Both the position numbers and the translations under genes were made by a program. Shown in pieces: positions 1 through 7,912 of a stretch of 19,953 bases of DNA. This DNA is from Pleurotus ostreatus/Saccharomyces cerevisiae fusant (Eukaryota > Opisthokonta), in NCBI GenBank assembly GCA_024196135.1, contig JAMQCK010000561.1:1-19953 (forward strand), in the 5' to 3' direction. The notes beneath the pieces were generated by a model that was not told where the DNA came from, did not search any database, and was given only the letters and a program-made list of their open reading frames with translations. Positions within the stretch are counted from its first letter, which is position 1. Every line of letters starts with the position of its first letter.

Positions 1-36
1 TCAAGCGGTTGAAGCACGTCATTTCCCCGATTTCAA

Positions 37-54
37 GGGGTGGGGTGGGGTGGG
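37..54 (+). other. G-quadruplex-type G-tract upstream of terS
   Basis: Three runs of four G and one run of three G are separated by single T residues, a near-ideal motif for a parallel G-quadruplex with one-base loops. It lies about 80 bases before the terS start, where cos or a terminase-binding site is expected in HK97-type phages. A CCCC run at 25-28 could pair with the first GGGG run (37-40). The rest of 1-135 shows no convincing gene: short open frames cross it, but none has a recognisable product or ribosome binding site. The motif is directly visible; any role in packaging is inference. Confidence 0.6.
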
Positions 55-135
55 TCGAGAGTTCATGGCTTTTCGCTTCCAGACCACCTGCCCCCGCACG
101 CGTGAAATTTTTCCCTGTTTCAGAGGTTTTTGTTA

Positions 136-609
136 ATGGCGTTAACATCGAAAAAGCGCCGTTTTGTCGAGTCCAAGGCTGCTGGAGCCTCGAATCGCGA
201 AGCGGCGGAAGCCGCAGGTTACGCGGCGGGCAGCGCTTCGGCTGCAGGTTCTCGGCTCGCCAAAGACCCTGACGTTGTTGCCGCCCTGGAAAAGTTAAAG
301 GCGCCCCGAAATGTTAAGCCTGAGCCGGAGCGCGAGACCTTCGAGGCCGACCCGCCAGGTGACGAGTCGGGCGACCTGGTTGACCTACCCAACACCGATG
401 ATCCGCTCGTTTGGTTACTGGCGCTGATGAACGATCCCCAGGCCAAGATCTTTGATCGGCGCAACGCCGCCCAGTCGGCGCTCCCGTACTTTCACGGCAA
501 GAAGTCCGGCATGGGCAAAAAGGAACAGAAGCTCGAAGAAGCGGCGAAGGTGGGAGCTAGCGGCAACCGCTTCGGGCTGCGTGAGCGCCACTTGAAGGCC
601 GTCAAATGA
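136..609 (+). CDS. terS: Terminase small subunit (terminase_2-like)
   Basis: Small terminase subunit, the DNA-recognition partner that brings phage DNA to the large subunit at the start of packaging. The first ~55 residues fit the terminase_2 pattern: a short basic stretch (TSKKRRF), a helix-turn-helix-like segment (residues ~17-30, with REAAEAAGYAAGSA) and a helix ending in DPDVVAALEKLKA. An acidic, proline-rich linker follows (about 56-85), then a helical C-terminus rich in Lys/Glu. A TTG at 130 is also in frame, but the ATG at 136 is preferred because AGAGG at 122-126 is correctly spaced from it. The product is 157 aa, and the gene overlaps terL by 4 bp (ATGA), indicating translational coupling. 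Family assignment rests on N-terminal pattern, size and position. Confidence 0.85.
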   Translation: MALTSKKRRFVESKAAGASNREAAEAAGYAAGSASAAGSRLAKDPDVVAALEKLKAPRNVKPEPERETFEADPPGDESGDLVDLPNTDDPLVWLLALMNDPQAKIFDRRNAAQSALPYFHGKKSGMGKKEQKLEEAAKVGASGNRFGLRERHLKAVK

Positions 610-2303
610 AGAAGTGGTCTACCGCGTGCCCCGACTGGGAGAGCAGGATCGTCCGTGGCCAGGCACTCGTGCCGGTGGAGCCCATCTTCCCCGAGCAGGC
701 AGAAGATGCTCTCGACGTGTTCTGCAACCTTCGAATGGTTGATGCCGACGGTAGCCCCCTGATGGGGGATACCTGCCGCAGCTGGGTGCTTGATGTTGTG
801 GCCGCGCTCTTCGGCGCGTACGACGCCGACGCCGGCCGCAGGCTGATCACCAACTACTTCCTGATGGTGAGCAAGAAGAACGGCAAGTCGACGATCGCAG
901 CGGGCATCATGCTCACGGCCCTGATCCTGAACACCCGGCCCTCTGGCGAGTTCCTGATCCTGGCGCCCACGAAGGAAGCGGCTGACAACGCGTTCAAGCC
1001 GATCCGGGACATGATCGATGCGGACGAAGACCTGCAGGCCAGGTTCCATGTGCAGGAATACAACCGGATCGTCACCGACAACCTGAACAAGGCAAACCTG
1101 AAGGTGGTGGCGGCCGACTCGGCCACTGTCACTGGCAAGAAAGCGACTGGTGTGTTCATCGACGAGCTCTGGGAGTTCGGCAAGCAGGCCAAGTCGGCGA
1201 AGATGCTGGTCGAGGCCACTGGCGGCCTAGCGTCACGTCCAGAGGGGTTCGTTTTCTACTGCACCACCCAGTCCGATGAGCCGCCGGCCGGCGCCTTCAA
1301 GGCCAAGCTGGACTATGCGCGCAAAGTGCGTGACGGGGAGATCGAGGACCGGCGCTTCCTGCCGGTGATCTACGAGTTCCCGAAAGAGATGATCGAGCGG
1401 AACGAACATCGTGACCTGGCAAACGCCCATGTGACAAACCCCAATTGGGGGCTTTCTGTCGATCAGGAGGTGATCGAGCAGAAGTATCAGGAGGCGCAGG
1501 CAGAGGGCGAGGGAGCAATTCGCGGCTTCTTGGCTAAACACCTCAACGTCGAGATTGGGCTGGACCTGCGGTCGGACCGCTGGGCGGGCGCTGATCATTG
1601 GGAAGCTGGAGCCGAGGCTGGCCTGACTCTGGAGAGCCTGCTGCAGCGTTCTGAAGTGGTCACGGTGGGGATCGACGGAGGCGGCCTTGACGACTTGCTC
1701 GGCCTGACTGTGCTCGGTCGCGAGCCCTTCACTCGCCAATGGCTCCACTGGGCTCACGCCTGGGCGCACAACATCGTGTTCGAGCGGCGGAAGGATATCG
1801 CCAGTGCGCTGAGGGACTTCGAGAAGGCGGGCGATCTGACCGTCGTTGATCGACCAGGTGATGACGTCCAGCAGGTGGCTGACATCATCTGCGATATCAG
1901 GGACCGCGGCCTGCTGCCGGAGAAGCTGGCAATCGGTGTGGACTCGGCCGGTATCGGCGACATCGTTGACGAGCTGACCACCCAAGAGCGCGGGATCACC
2001 ATGGAGCAGATCGTGGCCATCTCGCAGGGCTGGAAGCTCAACGGCGCGATCAAGACGACCGAGCGCAAAGTGGCTGGGGGCGAACTGGTCCACTGCGGCA
2101 GCGCGCTGATGAACTGGTGTGTCGGTAATGCCCGTGTCGTTCCGCAAGGCAATGCCATCACGATTACCAAGCAGGCCAGCGGCTCGGCAAAGATCGATCC
2201 GCTGATGTCGACATTCGATGCTGTTTCGCTGATGGCGCTGAACCCGGAAGGCTCTGGTGATCTCCAGGGCTTCTTTGATAACCCGATCATGGTAGGAATC
2301 TGA
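606..2303 (+). CDS. terL: Terminase large subunit (Terminase_1/HK97-type)
   Basis: Packaging motor ATPase and nuclease, 565 aa, normal length for the Terminase_1 family. Visible motifs in order: a variant Walker A at residues ~88-96 (VSKKNGKST), Walker B with catalytic Glu at 184-187 (FIDE), and a coupling motif at ~218-224 (YCTTQSD). The C-terminal RNase H-like nuclease follows, with candidate metal-binding aspartates at 357 (GIDGGG), 362/363, 446 (GVDSAG) and 538 (STFDAV). The enzyme would pump DNA through the portal into the prohead and cut it at cos; cos rather than headful cutting is inferred from the HK97-like gene order. The gene overlaps terS by 4 bp and shares one base with the portal start (TGATG). 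All key residues are present, so it looks functional. Confidence 0.95.
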   Translation: MKKWSTACPDWESRIVRGQALVPVEPIFPEQAEDALDVFCNLRMVDADGSPLMGDTCRSWVLDVVAALFGAYDADAGRRLITNYFLMVSKKNGKSTIAAGIMLTALILNTRPSGEFLILAPTKEAADNAFKPIRDMIDADEDLQARFHVQEYNRIVTDNLNKANLKVVAADSATVTGKKATGVFIDELWEFGKQAKSAKMLVEATGGLASRPEGFVFYCTTQSDEPPAGAFKAKLDYARKVRDGEIEDRRFLPVIYEFPKEMIERNEHRDLANAHVTNPNWGLSVDQEVIEQKYQEAQAEGEGAIRGFLAKHLNVEIGLDLRSDRWAGADHWEAGAEAGLTLESLLQRSEVVTVGIDGGGLDDLLGLTVLGREPFTRQWLHWAHAWAHNIVFERRKDIASALRDFEKAGDLTVVDRPGDDVQQVADIICDIRDRGLLPEKLAIGVDSAGIGDIVDELTTQERGITMEQIVAISQGWKLNGAIKTTERKVAGGELVHCGSALMNWCVGNARVVPQGNAITITKQASGSAKIDPLMSTFDAVSLMALNPEGSGDLQGFFDNPIMVGI

Positions 2304-3700
2304 TGGCCGACAAGAAACCGGGCCGGGTGAAGGCTACGCTGCAAAACTGGCTCGGGGTGCCGATCGGCCTGAAGGACGGCGCATTTTGGCAAGAATGGTT
2401 CGGCAGCTCTGCATCTGGAAAGCACGTATCGGTCGACAAGGCCATGCAGTTGTCCACGGTATGGGCATGCGTAAGGCTGCTGTCCGAGTCCGTCTCTACG
2501 CTGCCGCTCAAGCTTTTTCGGCGCCTTCCCGACGGATCACGCGAGGTTGCCAAAGACCATCCGCTGTTCCGTGTGCTGTGCCGAATCCCAAACGCCGAGA
2601 TGACCCCGCAGCGCTTCATGCTGCTGGTGGTGGCGAGCATCTGCCTTCGAGGTAATGCGTTTGTCGAGAAGAAGATGATCGGCAGCCGGATCATCGCCCT
2701 GGTGCCGCTTCTCCCCCAGTCCATGAGGGTGAAACGGCAGGACAACGGGCGTCTGAAGTACACCTACAACGAGAATGGCGTGGACCGCGACATTCCCGAG
2801 AAGAACCTGATGCACATCCGCGGCTTTGGCCTGGATGGGGTGTGCGGGATGCTTCCGGTAACCACTGGGCGCGAGATCTTCGGCTCGGCGATGGCGATCG
2901 AGGAGGCCGCGGCGAAGGTGTTCGCACAGGGCATGCAGGCGTCCGGCATCCTGAGCAGCGACGCCAAGATCACACCGCAGCAGCGCGAGCAGCTTCGGGC
3001 CAGCATGCAGGCGTTCATGGGGTCGAAGAACGCCGGCAAGATCATGGTGGCGGAGGCAGGCTTCAAGTACCAGGGCATCACGATGAACCCTGAGGCCGCC
3101 CAGATGCTGGAGTCCCGGTCTTTCGGGATCGAGGAAATGTGCCGTTGGTTCCGCGTGCCGCCTTTCATGGTCGGGCACATGGACAAGCAGTCCAGCTGGG
3201 CCGCCTCGGTTGAGGCGCAGAACCTTCACTTCCTCACCAACAGCCTGCGCCCTCTGCTGGTCAACATCGAGCAGGAGATCACGCGCTGCCTGATCGGCGA
3301 GGCCGATGCCGACGACTACTTCGCGGAGTTCGCGGTGGAAGGTCTGCTGCGCGCGGACAGCGCCGGCCGCGGGGCCTGGTACAACACGGCTCTGCAAAAT
3401 GGCTGGATGTCTCGCAACGAGGTGCGCCGGCTGGAGAACCTGCCGCCTATCCCGGGCGGTGACACCTACACGGTCCAGTCTGCGTTGGTACCTCTGGATC
3501 AACTCGGGAAGCCGAGCGCAGGCGTATCCCCGGCGGCCTCGGCATTCATGCTTCGGCTGGTCTCGGCGCGCAACAGCGACGACCGAGAGGCCATCAACCA
3601 GGCGGTCGAACTGGCGACCCAGGCTCTGGAAGCCGGAAACCCGGACGGCCCAATGATGGCCCACGCGCTGATATCGATGCCGCTGCTCAAAGCGGCCTGA
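2303..3700 (+). CDS. Portal protein (HK97 gp3 family)
   Basis: Portal protein, which forms the dodecameric DNA channel at one capsid vertex and docks the terminase and later the connectors. The 465-aa product matches the HK97-type family. Signatures are the N-terminal VWACVRLLSESVSTLPL segment (~53-69), a MHIRGFGLDG segment (~170-179), the helical stem region with GIEEMCRWFRVPPFMVG (~275-291), and the crown-side RNEVRRLENLPPIPGGD (~371-387). The tail after residue ~405 is low in known motifs and ends in a helical, Ala-rich stretch. The start is set by the one-base TGATG overlap with terL. The protease starts 13 bases after the stop, behind a TGGAG ribosome binding site, so the head genes form a tight operon. 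Confidence 0.95.
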   Translation: MADKKPGRVKATLQNWLGVPIGLKDGAFWQEWFGSSASGKHVSVDKAMQLSTVWACVRLLSESVSTLPLKLFRRLPDGSREVAKDHPLFRVLCRIPNAEMTPQRFMLLVVASICLRGNAFVEKKMIGSRIIALVPLLPQSMRVKRQDNGRLKYTYNENGVDRDIPEKNLMHIRGFGLDGVCGMLPVTTGREIFGSAMAIEEAAAKVFAQGMQASGILSSDAKITPQQREQLRASMQAFMGSKNAGKIMVAEAGFKYQGITMNPEAAQMLESRSFGIEEMCRWFRVPPFMVGHMDKQSSWAASVEAQNLHFLTNSLRPLLVNIEQEITRCLIGEADADDYFAEFAVEGLLRADSAGRGAWYNTALQNGWMSRNEVRRLENLPPIPGGDTYTVQSALVPLDQLGKPSAGVSPAASAFMLRLVSARNSDDREAINQAVELATQALEAGNPDGPMMAHALISMPLLKAA

Positions 3701-3713
3701 CCTGGAGTAACCC

Positions 3714-4589
3714 ATGACTCTCAAGACACTACCGGCAGCGCCGGCGGTGCGGCCGCACGCGCGCGTCGAATCCGATCTACTGCCCAAGGCCATGGAGCGC
3801 TGGAATCCAGCGATCAAGGCGGCAGCTGGTGACGACTCCACCACCATCACCATGTACGACCCGATCGGCATGGACTGGTGGACGGGGGAGGGCGTTACCG
3901 CCAAGCGCGTCAGCGCCGCACTTCGCAGCATCGGCGACAAAGACATCACCGTGAAGATCAACAGCCCAGGCGGCGATGTCTTCGAGGGCCTGGCGATCTA
4001 CAACCTGCTGCGCGAGCACAAGGGCAAGGTAACCGTCCAGGTGCTCGGCTTGGCAGCCTCGGCCGCGTCGTTCATTGCCATGGCCGGCGATGAAATCCAG
4101 ATCGCCCGAGCCGGCTTCATGATGATCCACAACGCCTGGACCATCGCTGCTGGCGACCGAAACGACTTCACCGAGGTCGCCGACTTCCTCGACCAGATCG
4201 ACGCGACCCTGGCCGACATCTACTCGGTCAGGACGGGCGATGACGCCGCAGCGATGCGTGCCCTGATGGACGTTGAGACCTGGATGGGTGGCAGCACGGC
4301 CGTAGAGGCCGGATTTGCTGACGGGCTTCTTCCGTCGGATGCAGCCCAGGAAGACCCGAAGGCCAGTGCGCCTCAGCAGGTCGCGGCGCGACGCCTGGAC
4401 ACGATCCTAGCCAAACAGGGCATGCCTCGTTCCGAGCGCCGATCCCTTATTCAAGAACTCAAGGGGGGTACGCCTGGCGCTGCCCCCTCCGGTACGCGCA
4501 GCGCTGCCGACAACCAGGCCGACCTGGCCGCTCTATCTGCCGAACTACAGGCCGCCATGTCGCGGTTCTCGGCAGCAGCCCTCAAGTAA
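3714..4589 (+). CDS. Head maturation protease (ClpP/S14 type)
   Basis: Serine protease that would enter the prohead and cut off the capsid scaffold region during maturation. The 291-aa product has a ClpP fold signature: the oxyanion-region SPGG at ~84-87, nucleophile Ser116 in GLAASAASF, and His139 in MMIHNAW. An acidic MDVETW segment at ~185-190 probably supplies the third catalytic residue (Asp186 or Glu188; my alignment to ClpP does not settle which). The C-terminal ~80 residues are Ala/Gln-rich and outside the protease domain, as often seen in phage members, where such tails may serve packaging or self-processing. It lies between portal and capsid genes, the standard place. A TGGAG motif precedes the ATG. 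Confidence 0.93.
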   Translation: MTLKTLPAAPAVRPHARVESDLLPKAMERWNPAIKAAAGDDSTTITMYDPIGMDWWTGEGVTAKRVSAALRSIGDKDITVKINSPGGDVFEGLAIYNLLREHKGKVTVQVLGLAASAASFIAMAGDEIQIARAGFMMIHNAWTIAAGDRNDFTEVADFLDQIDATLADIYSVRTGDDAAAMRALMDVETWMGGSTAVEAGFADGLLPSDAAQEDPKASAPQQVAARRLDTILAKQGMPRSERRSLIQELKGGTPGAAPSGTRSAADNQADLAALSAELQAAMSRFSAAALK

Positions 4590-4603
4590 CCGGAGAAGAT
4601 CCC

Positions 4604-5818
4604 ATGGCAGAAAACACCGCTGACCTGCTGAAGCAGGTTTCCGCCGAGCTCAAGCAGGCCACCAGCGATTTCAGCAGGCAAGCCGAAAACGCCCTGGCCG
4701 AGGCCAAGAAAGCCGGCAGCCTGTCCGAAGAAACCAAGAACGCGGTCGACGAACTGGCGACCAAGTTCAACAGCCTGACCGAGGCCGAGAAGCAGCTGAA
4801 AGCCCAGCTGGGCGAACTGGAGCAGGAATTCGCACGCCAGCCTTCGCCTGGTACCCCGCAAGCCAAGGACAGCCTTGGCGGCGTCGTGATTAAAAGCGAG
4901 GCGCTGAAGCAGTTCGCGGCCAGCATCGAAGGCGGCAAGCGTGTGAACATTCCGGTCAGCGCCGCCTTGCTGTCCACCGATGTTCCCGCCGGCATCGTCG
5001 AGCCTCAGCGCTTGCCCGGCATCGACACCGCGCCGAAGCAGCGCCTGTTCATCCGCGACCTGATCGCCCCGGGTCGAACCACCGCCCCGGCGATCTTCTG
5101 GGTGCAGCAGACCGGTTTCACCAACGCCGCCAAAGTCGTGGCCGAGGGCACCGCCAAGCCATACTCCAACATCGAATTCGCGTCGAAGCTCACCGCGGTG
5201 TCGACCATCGCCCACATGTTCAAGGCCTCCAAGCAGATCCTGGACGACTTCGCCCAGTTGGGTTCGACCATCGACGTCGAAATGCGATACGGCCTCAAGT
5301 ACGTCGAGGAGCAGGAGATCCTGTTCGGTGACGGCACTGGCGTGCACCTGCACGGCATCGTCCCTCAGGCCTCGAAGTACGTCCCGGCCTTCGAGGTGGA
5401 GAAGCGGTCGGGCATCGATGATCTCCGCCTGGCGATGTTGCAAGCCCAGCTGGCGCGCTTGCCGGCTTCCGGTCATGTCCTGCACTTCATGGACTGGGCC
5501 AAGATCGAACTGACCAAAGACACACTGGGCCGCTACATCCTCGCCAACCCGCTGGGCCTGGCTGGCCCTGTGCTGTGGGGGCTGCCTGTTGTGGCTACCG
5601 AGGTCGCTGCTTTCATGGGCAAGTTCCTGACTGGCGCATTCCAGACCGGCGCTCAGTTGTTCGACCGCGAAGACGCTAACGTGGTCATCTCGACCGAGAA
5701 CGCCGACGACTTCGAGAAGAACCTGATCTCGATCCGTTGCGAAGAGCGTGCCGCGTTGGCGGTGAAACGTCCGGAAGCGTTCATCTTCGGTGACTTCGCC
5801 GCGCCGGTAACCCCGTAA
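4604..5818 (+). CDS. Major capsid protein (HK97 fold) with N-terminal delta/scaffold domain
   Basis: Shell protein of 404 aa in the HK97 gp5 family. Residues ~1-80 form a charged, heptad-like helical region that corresponds to the delta domain acting as built-in scaffold; it would be removed by the upstream protease, probably somewhere between residues ~95 and 125. The rest carries the HK97 fold landmarks: RDLIAPGRTT (~151-160), the E-loop with VVAEGTAKP (~178-186), TIAHMFKASKQILDD (~201-215), the DGTG loop (~243-246), LWGLPVV (~324-330) and the CEERAALAVKRP end. Aligned by eye with HK97 gp5, Lys185, Asn373 and Glu380 match the crosslinking Lys169, Asn356 and catalytic Glu363. A GGAGAAG ribosome binding site precedes the ATG. 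A strong hairpin lies right after the stop. Confidence 0.96.
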   Translation: MAENTADLLKQVSAELKQATSDFSRQAENALAEAKKAGSLSEETKNAVDELATKFNSLTEAEKQLKAQLGELEQEFARQPSPGTPQAKDSLGGVVIKSEALKQFAASIEGGKRVNIPVSAALLSTDVPAGIVEPQRLPGIDTAPKQRLFIRDLIAPGRTTAPAIFWVQQTGFTNAAKVVAEGTAKPYSNIEFASKLTAVSTIAHMFKASKQILDDFAQLGSTIDVEMRYGLKYVEEQEILFGDGTGVHLHGIVPQASKYVPAFEVEKRSGIDDLRLAMLQAQLARLPASGHVLHFMDWAKIELTKDTLGRYILANPLGLAGPVLWGLPVVATEVAAFMGKFLTGAFQTGAQLFDREDANVVISTENADDFEKNLISIRCEERAALAVKRPEAFIFGDFAAPVTP

Positions 5819-5828
5819 CCCTGAGCGA

Positions 5829-5849
5829 GGGCCGCCCGCGCGGCGGCCC
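5829..5849 (+). other. GC-rich hairpin after the capsid gene
   Basis: A perfect 8-bp stem, GGGCCGCC pairing with GGCGGCCC around a 5-base loop, begins 11 bases after the capsid stop codon. No T run follows, so it is not a classical intrinsic terminator. A barrier against 3' decay that keeps capsid mRNA abundant, or a pause site, is plausible. The hairpin is directly seen; its function is inferred from place and shape. Confidence 0.6.
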
Positions 5850-5861
5850 CTGGAGGCATTC

Positions 5862-6251
5862 ATGAAACTGAAAACCCTGAAACCTCTGTACCTGGGCGGC
5901 CAGACGCTGGTTGCGGGCAGCTCCTTCGAAACCATCGAGCAGCACGGACGCCAGTTGATCCAGAAGGGCTATGCCGAGCTGGACGAATCGGAAGGCGAGG
6001 TGGTGGTGACCATTTCGCAGGAAGATGCAGCCGGCGCGGGCGTGCTGACCACCAGCAGCCTGCGGACGGAAGCCTTGCCGATTGCACCGCCAGTCGCCGC
6101 CTTCAAGGCAAAGCACAAGGGCGCTGGCAAGTACATCGTGGTAGACGCTGAAGGCAACCAGGTTGGCGAGTTCTCCGGTAACCAGGAAGAAGCCAATGCG
6201 GAAGCTGAGCGACTGATCGCCGGTGGTGAGCCGGCGCAGGCCGAGGAGTAA
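5862..6251 (+). CDS. Small hypothetical protein of the head-connector region
   Basis: Not confidently recognised. The 129-aa product has two parts. Residues 1-~40 (KTLKPLYLGGQTLVAGSSFE, then an IQKGYAELDE end) resemble short beta-rich domains common in phage head operons, in which a small barrel precedes a 'LI.KGYAE'-type ending. Residues ~85-129 (GKYIVVDAEGNQVGEFSGNQ, then an acidic helix) look like a second small domain joined by a Pro/Ala linker. No membrane segment, signal peptide or catalytic motif is visible. The ATG follows a TGGAGG ribosome binding site, and the next gene begins 4 bases after the stop, with GAGGAG overlapping this gene's end. Its position between capsid and gp6-like connector suggests a head accessory role such as decoration, but that is a guess. 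Confidence 0.75.
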   Translation: MKLKTLKPLYLGGQTLVAGSSFETIEQHGRQLIQKGYAELDESEGEVVVTISQEDAAGAGVLTTSSLRTEALPIAPPVAAFKAKHKGAGKYIVVDAEGNQVGEFSGNQEEANAEAERLIAGGEPAQAEE

Positions 6252-6254
6252 CCC

Positions 6255-6731
6255 ATGCCCGTGATCGCCATCGATCTGGCCATGCGTCACCTGCTGGCCG
6301 AGCCGGAAGATCAGGTGCTGGTCGAGGCGCAGCTTGGTGCAGCGGAAGATGCGGCGATGGGTTTCCTCAACCGCCGCTTCTACCTGGATCAGGTGGCCAT
6401 CGACCAGGCCCGCGCCGGATTGTCGGCTTCCATGCGGCAAGCCAGGGAGGCGAACGCGGCGGCGGTTGCTGCTGCGGAAACCGAGCAGGATCACACCCTG
6501 CGTTGCCGCCTGCTCGAGCACGCCCGCCAGGCTCTGGCCGACGCCTACGACCAGGCCGATTCCATCGCCTACGGCATGGTGCTCAACCCTGCTATTCAGG
6601 CGGCCTGTCTGCTCAAGCTGGGCCATCTGTTCGCCAACCGTGAGGAAGTGGTCACTGGGACGACCGCTGTCGAGCTGCCGCTGGCGTCCCAGCACCTGCT
6701 GATGCCGTACCGCATCCGGATGGGTGTGTGA
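6255..6731 (+). CDS. Head-tail connector protein (HK97 gp6-like, phage_connect)
   Basis: Adaptor that would form a ring under the portal and start the neck. The 158-aa product fits the gp6-like pattern: an N-terminal MRHLLAEPEDQVLVEAQLGAA helix pair, then MGFLNRRFY, and near the end NPAIQAACLLKLGHLFANRE followed by ELPLASQHLLMPYR. Between the two halves (about residues 45-100) lies an Ala/Glu/Gln-rich helical stretch that makes it longer than the ~100-aa core of the family. It overlaps the next gene by one base (TGATG). The assignment follows from the conserved ends and from its place among capsid and closure genes. Confidence 0.85.
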   Translation: MPVIAIDLAMRHLLAEPEDQVLVEAQLGAAEDAAMGFLNRRFYLDQVAIDQARAGLSASMRQAREANAAAVAAAETEQDHTLRCRLLEHARQALADAYDQADSIAYGMVLNPAIQAACLLKLGHLFANREEVVTGTTAVELPLASQHLLMPYRIRMGV

Positions 6732-7075
6732 TGCAGGCCGGTAGGCTCCGGCACCGGATCGACATCGAGGAAATGACCACTCCTCGAGATCCGGTGACCG
6801 GTGAGTACGGCGAACCCCAGTGGGTGGCGCGCTGGCCTAAGTGTCCGGCGCGCGTCGAGCCGCTATCGGCCCGCGATTTGGTAGCCGCTCAGGCCGCCCA
6901 GTCCGAGGCGACGGCGAGAATGGTGATCCGGTACCGGGCTGGCGTGCTGCCCACCATGCGCATCGTTTACCGCAACGAGGCTTACAGCATAGAAGGGCCG
7001 CCCATGGCTGATCCCAACTCTGGTCTGGAGTATCTGACAATCTTGGTTTCAAAGGGGGTGAAGGATGGCCAATGA
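6731..7075 (+). CDS. Head closure / head-tail adaptor protein (Phage_H_T_join type)
   Basis: Small beta-rich stopper protein of the SPP1 gp16/HK97 gp7 kind, which seals the head after packaging and offers the tail docking surface. The 114-aa product has the family layout: start with AGRLRHRIDIEE, then PVTGEYGEPQWVARWPKCPARVEPLSARD, a helix with AAQAAQSEATARMVIRYR, and GVLPTMRIVYRNEAYSIEGPP ahead of the last strand. A GTG at 6728 is in frame, but the ATG at 6731 is preferred because it overlaps the upstream stop by one base in TGATG. It overlaps the next gene by 11 bp, so translation is probably coupled. Confidence 0.88.
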   Translation: MQAGRLRHRIDIEEMTTPRDPVTGEYGEPQWVARWPKCPARVEPLSARDLVAAQAAQSEATARMVIRYRAGVLPTMRIVYRNEAYSIEGPPMADPNSGLEYLTILVSKGVKDGQ

Positions 7076-7529
7076 GGTCTCTGTGCGCCTCCAAGGGCTG
7101 AAGGCTGCCACTGACAAAATGGTTGGTCTGGCCCCAAAGCTGCGCCGAAGTGGCCTGCGCAAGGCTGCCCGGCAGGCCATGAACATCGTCAGGGACGACG
7201 CCAAGGCGCGGGCGCGGGCGCTCGATGATCCAGAAACCACCGAGAAGGTCTGGAAGAACATCATCACCCAGGAATCTGCCCGCCAGGGGCGGCGCGAAGG
7301 TGGCGTGGTGATGAAGGTCGGTGTTCGCGGTGGCGCCAGTTCTAACCAGCACAGCCGGGACGCCAGCGGCAACCCCGGCGGCGATACCCGCCACTGGCGC
7401 TATCTGGAGTTCGGCACCAAGCACAACCCGCCAGCCCCCTTCATGCGGCCGGCGTTCTCCACGAACGTTAACGCCGTGACCGAGCGCTTCGTGCAGGTGT
7501 TCGGACAGGAAATCGACGCAGCACTGTGA
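7065..7529 (+). CDS. HK97 gp10-like tail/neck protein
   Basis: Member of the HK97 gp10 family, neck or tail-completion proteins found between head closure and tail terminator genes. The 154-aa product carries the family features: an N-terminal SVRLQGLKAATDKM segment, a basic helix with RKAARQAMNIVRDDAKARA (~36-54), and the hallmark WRYLEFGTKHNPPAPFMRPA (~111-130). The ATG lies inside the end of the previous gene, 11 bp overlap, and is preceded by a strong AAAGGGGGTGA ribosome binding region. It is probably needed for head-tail joining; its exact place in the neck is less well established than for its neighbours. Confidence 0.9.
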   Translation: MANEVSVRLQGLKAATDKMVGLAPKLRRSGLRKAARQAMNIVRDDAKARARALDDPETTEKVWKNIITQESARQGRREGGVVMKVGVRGGASSNQHSRDASGNPGGDTRHWRYLEFGTKHNPPAPFMRPAFSTNVNAVTERFVQVFGQEIDAAL

Positions 7530-7536
7530 GGAACCC

Positions 7537-7905
7537 ATGGAGGCGCCAATTTTCGCCGTTTGCTCGGAAGACCCCGGAGTGGCCGAGCTCATCGGCTCAG
7601 GCATCGATTGCCGCCTGTATTCCTTCGGGGAAGGCCCGGAGAAACCGCTCAAGCCATATGTCGTCTGGAGCGTGATTTCCGGCAGCCCTGAGAACTACCT
7701 GGCCGGCAGGCCGGATGCCGACGGTTTCACCCTGCAGCTGGACGTGTATGCCGCAACCGGCGCGCCGGTGCTGGCCGTCACCAAGGCGCTGTGTGCAGCG
7801 ATCGAGCCACGCGCCTATGTCGTCCGCTGGGGAGCCACTGACCGTGACCCGGATACCAAGGACTTCCACCGAAGTTTCGACGTGGACTGGATAGTCCCTC
7901 GCTGA
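7537..7905 (+). CDS. Tail terminator / completion protein (DUF3168)
   Basis: DUF3168-type protein, the lambda gpU/SPP1 gp17-like factor that caps the tail tube once it has reached full length and forms the tail side of the head-tail joint. The 122-aa product shows the expected layout: an N-terminal helix with a short loop ([20 protein letters not shown]), [49 protein letters not shown] and a C-terminal strand pair ending [17 protein letters not shown] ribosome binding site overlaps the upstream stop. It is the last gene before an intrinsic terminator, so it closes the head/neck block. Confidence 0.88.
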   Translation: MEAPIFAVCSEDPGVAELIGSGIDCRLYSFGEGPEKPLKPYVVWSVISGSPENYLAGRPDADGFTLQLDVYAATGAPVLAVTKALCAAIEPRAYVVRWGATDRDPDTKDFHRSFDVDWIVPR

Positions 7906-7912
7906 ACCTACC

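Noticed and set aside
9..272. + strand open frame of 87 codons at the left edge
   Set aside because: It crosses the G-tract and overlaps terS in another frame; it has no ribosome binding site or recognisable product.
2537..3961. Minus-strand open frame of 474 codons over portal and protease
   Set aside because: It is antisense to two well-supported head genes, has a biased Arg/His/Leu-rich composition and no domain.
4451..5935. Minus-strand open frame of 494 codons over the capsid gene
   Set aside because: It is antisense to the major capsid gene, with composition typical of shadow frames in GC-rich DNA.
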